Shown: piece after piece, positions 63,500 through 64,000 of the stretch
How the letters are laid out: each line of letters begins with the position of its first letter
How positions within the stretch are numbered: the first letter of the stretch is position 1
Source: Cyclobacterium xiamenense
GTDB taxonomy: Bacteria; Bacteroidota; Bacteroidia; Cytophagales; Cyclobacteriaceae
Reading direction: 5' to 3'
Length of the DNA: 64,000 nucleotides
Assembly: GCF_009467825.1 (NCBI RefSeq)
Contig: NZ_WIOK01000018.1
Span: forward strand, 1 to 64,000
Translations under genes and position numbers: made by a program
The notes under the pieces: generated by a model
What the model was told of the DNA's origin: nothing
The model's database searches: none
The model's input: the letters and a program-made list of their open reading frames with translations, nothing else

Positions 63500-64000
63500 T
63501 TAGGCTTCTTCCTCTTCTCCTGCCTTTTTACCTCTCAACGCTCGTGGGATTCCTACCGTAGCGATGGTGACGTTTTCACTGTTCAATAGCTCAAATTTGG
63601 ATACACTCAGATCCCCTACTTTCACTGATTTACCCAGTTCCAATGTGGAGATGTCTACGGGGATCTCATCCGGAAGGTCCTTTGCAAATCCTTTCACCAG
63701 CAGCGTTCTCGATTTGATTTCCAGCTTACCACCTTTGATTATACCCGGTGAGGTACCGAAAGGTTTGATGGGGATTTCCATTTTGATGGCCTTATCATCG
63801 CTGAATGCCAAAAAGTCGGCGTGAAGCAGTACCTCACTTACCGGGTGAAATTGGGCCTCCCGTAAGATCGCTTTGATTTTGGTGCCTTCGATGTTTAAAT
63901 CCACCATGTGCACTTCCGGTGTGTAAATCAGGTCCCTAAATAGGATCGCCGGGGCATGGAAGTGAATTTGCTCTTTGATCCCTGGACCGTATACGACGCA
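63500..64000 (-). CDS. rplY: Ribosomal protein L25/Ctc, start beyond the window
   Basis: Partial: 166 residues and the stop codon are in the window; the frame stays open to base 64000, so the N-terminus lies to the right. The visible part starts CVVYGPGIKEQIHF and contains the 5S-rRNA-binding remainder and the C-terminal TL5/Ctc-type domain (FKNP-like IPIKPFGTSPG, GKLEIKSRTLLVKG). It ends in KAGEEEEA, an acidic tail common in Bacteroidota L25. The position next to pth is conserved in many bacteria. A GTG or ATG near 63905-63913 is internal, not the start. Confidence 0.92.
   Translation of the reverse strand, partial: CVVYGPGIKEQIHFHAPAILFRDLIYTPEVHMVDLNIEGTKIKAILREAQFHPVSEVLLHADFLAFSDDKAIKMEIPIKPFGTSPGIIKGGKLEIKSRTLLVKGFAKDLPDEIPVDISTLELGKSVKVGDLSVSKFELLNSENVTIATVGIPRALRGKKAGEEEEA

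Noticed and set aside
1-64000. CRISPR arrays, insertion sequences, prophage, tRNA or rRNA genes
   Set aside because: None seen on reading both strands; no direct-repeat arrays, transposases or integrases.

Overview
The window looks like a chromosomal segment of a Bacteroidota bacterium, most likely order Cytophagales (a Cyclobacteriaceae-like genome is my inference, not shown). The evidence is a SusC/SusD pair, a second TonB receptor paired with a DUF4249 lipoprotein, a TamL-type outer membrane assembly lipoprotein, a Bat-type operon, genes mostly without Shine-Dalgarno sequences, and several TAnnTTTG-like -7 boxes. No tRNA, rRNA, CRISPR array, insertion sequence or prophage was seen. Gene density is high, and three tail-to-tail gene pairs overlap.

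Layout. 0.1-9.4 kb is mostly housekeeping: Dps, a five-gene minus-strand block (kinase-like protein, DUF3817, an unknown with a HolD-like tail, acyl-CoA thioesterase, Pcm), riboflavin synthase, the tamL-hemF-PAP2 operon and a divergent SpoU methyltransferase. 9.7-11.8 kb holds a large lipoprotein with a coiled coil and a C-terminal PA-IL/LecA-like domain. 12.5-17.3 kb carries an SRPBCC protein, an SBF-like transporter, a queuosine-precursor transporter, RNase Z, a STAS protein and PurC. 17.4-20.5 kb is a shortened Bat operon plus a MORN-repeat protein. 20.7-23.9 kb is the TonB receptor/DUF4249 pair. 24.9-26.8 kb is an acyltransferase pair that fits glycine-lipid synthesis (GlsA/GlsB).

26.9-38.6 kb is a sugar region: aldo/keto reductase, FucP-like permease, uronate isomerase UxaC, a Tat-exported TIM-barrel epimerase-like protein, SusD, SusC and a lipoprotein with two DUF1080 (3-keto-disaccharide hydrolase) domains. 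Three 12-bp palindromic sites (GCAATCGATTGC twice, GCAATCGGTTGC once) lie upstream of uxaC, susC and the DUF1080 gene. They look like operators of one LacI-type regulator, which is not encoded in the window. This is the best candidate for an undescribed system: a glycoside/uronate uptake regulon without a glycoside hydrolase or polysaccharide lyase beside it.

38.9-43.4 kb is ion transport (Na/Pi cotransporter, KtrB/KtrA-type potassium uptake). 43.7-49.8 kb carries a small secreted unknown, then RidA, a BASS transporter, an atypical gamma-glutamyltransferase-family protein and a Tat-exported Gfo/Idh-like protein that may form a second catabolic unit. 50.1-53.6 kb has a sulfatase, MscS and a secreted alpha/beta hydrolase. 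54.8-59.4 kb has an SSS symporter divergent from a GH3/beta-lactamase fusion. 59.5-64 kb ends with a response regulator, a Dabb lipoprotein, a Wzi-like protein, a thiamine-binding MTH1187 protein, Pth and the start-less rplY, which runs off the right edge.
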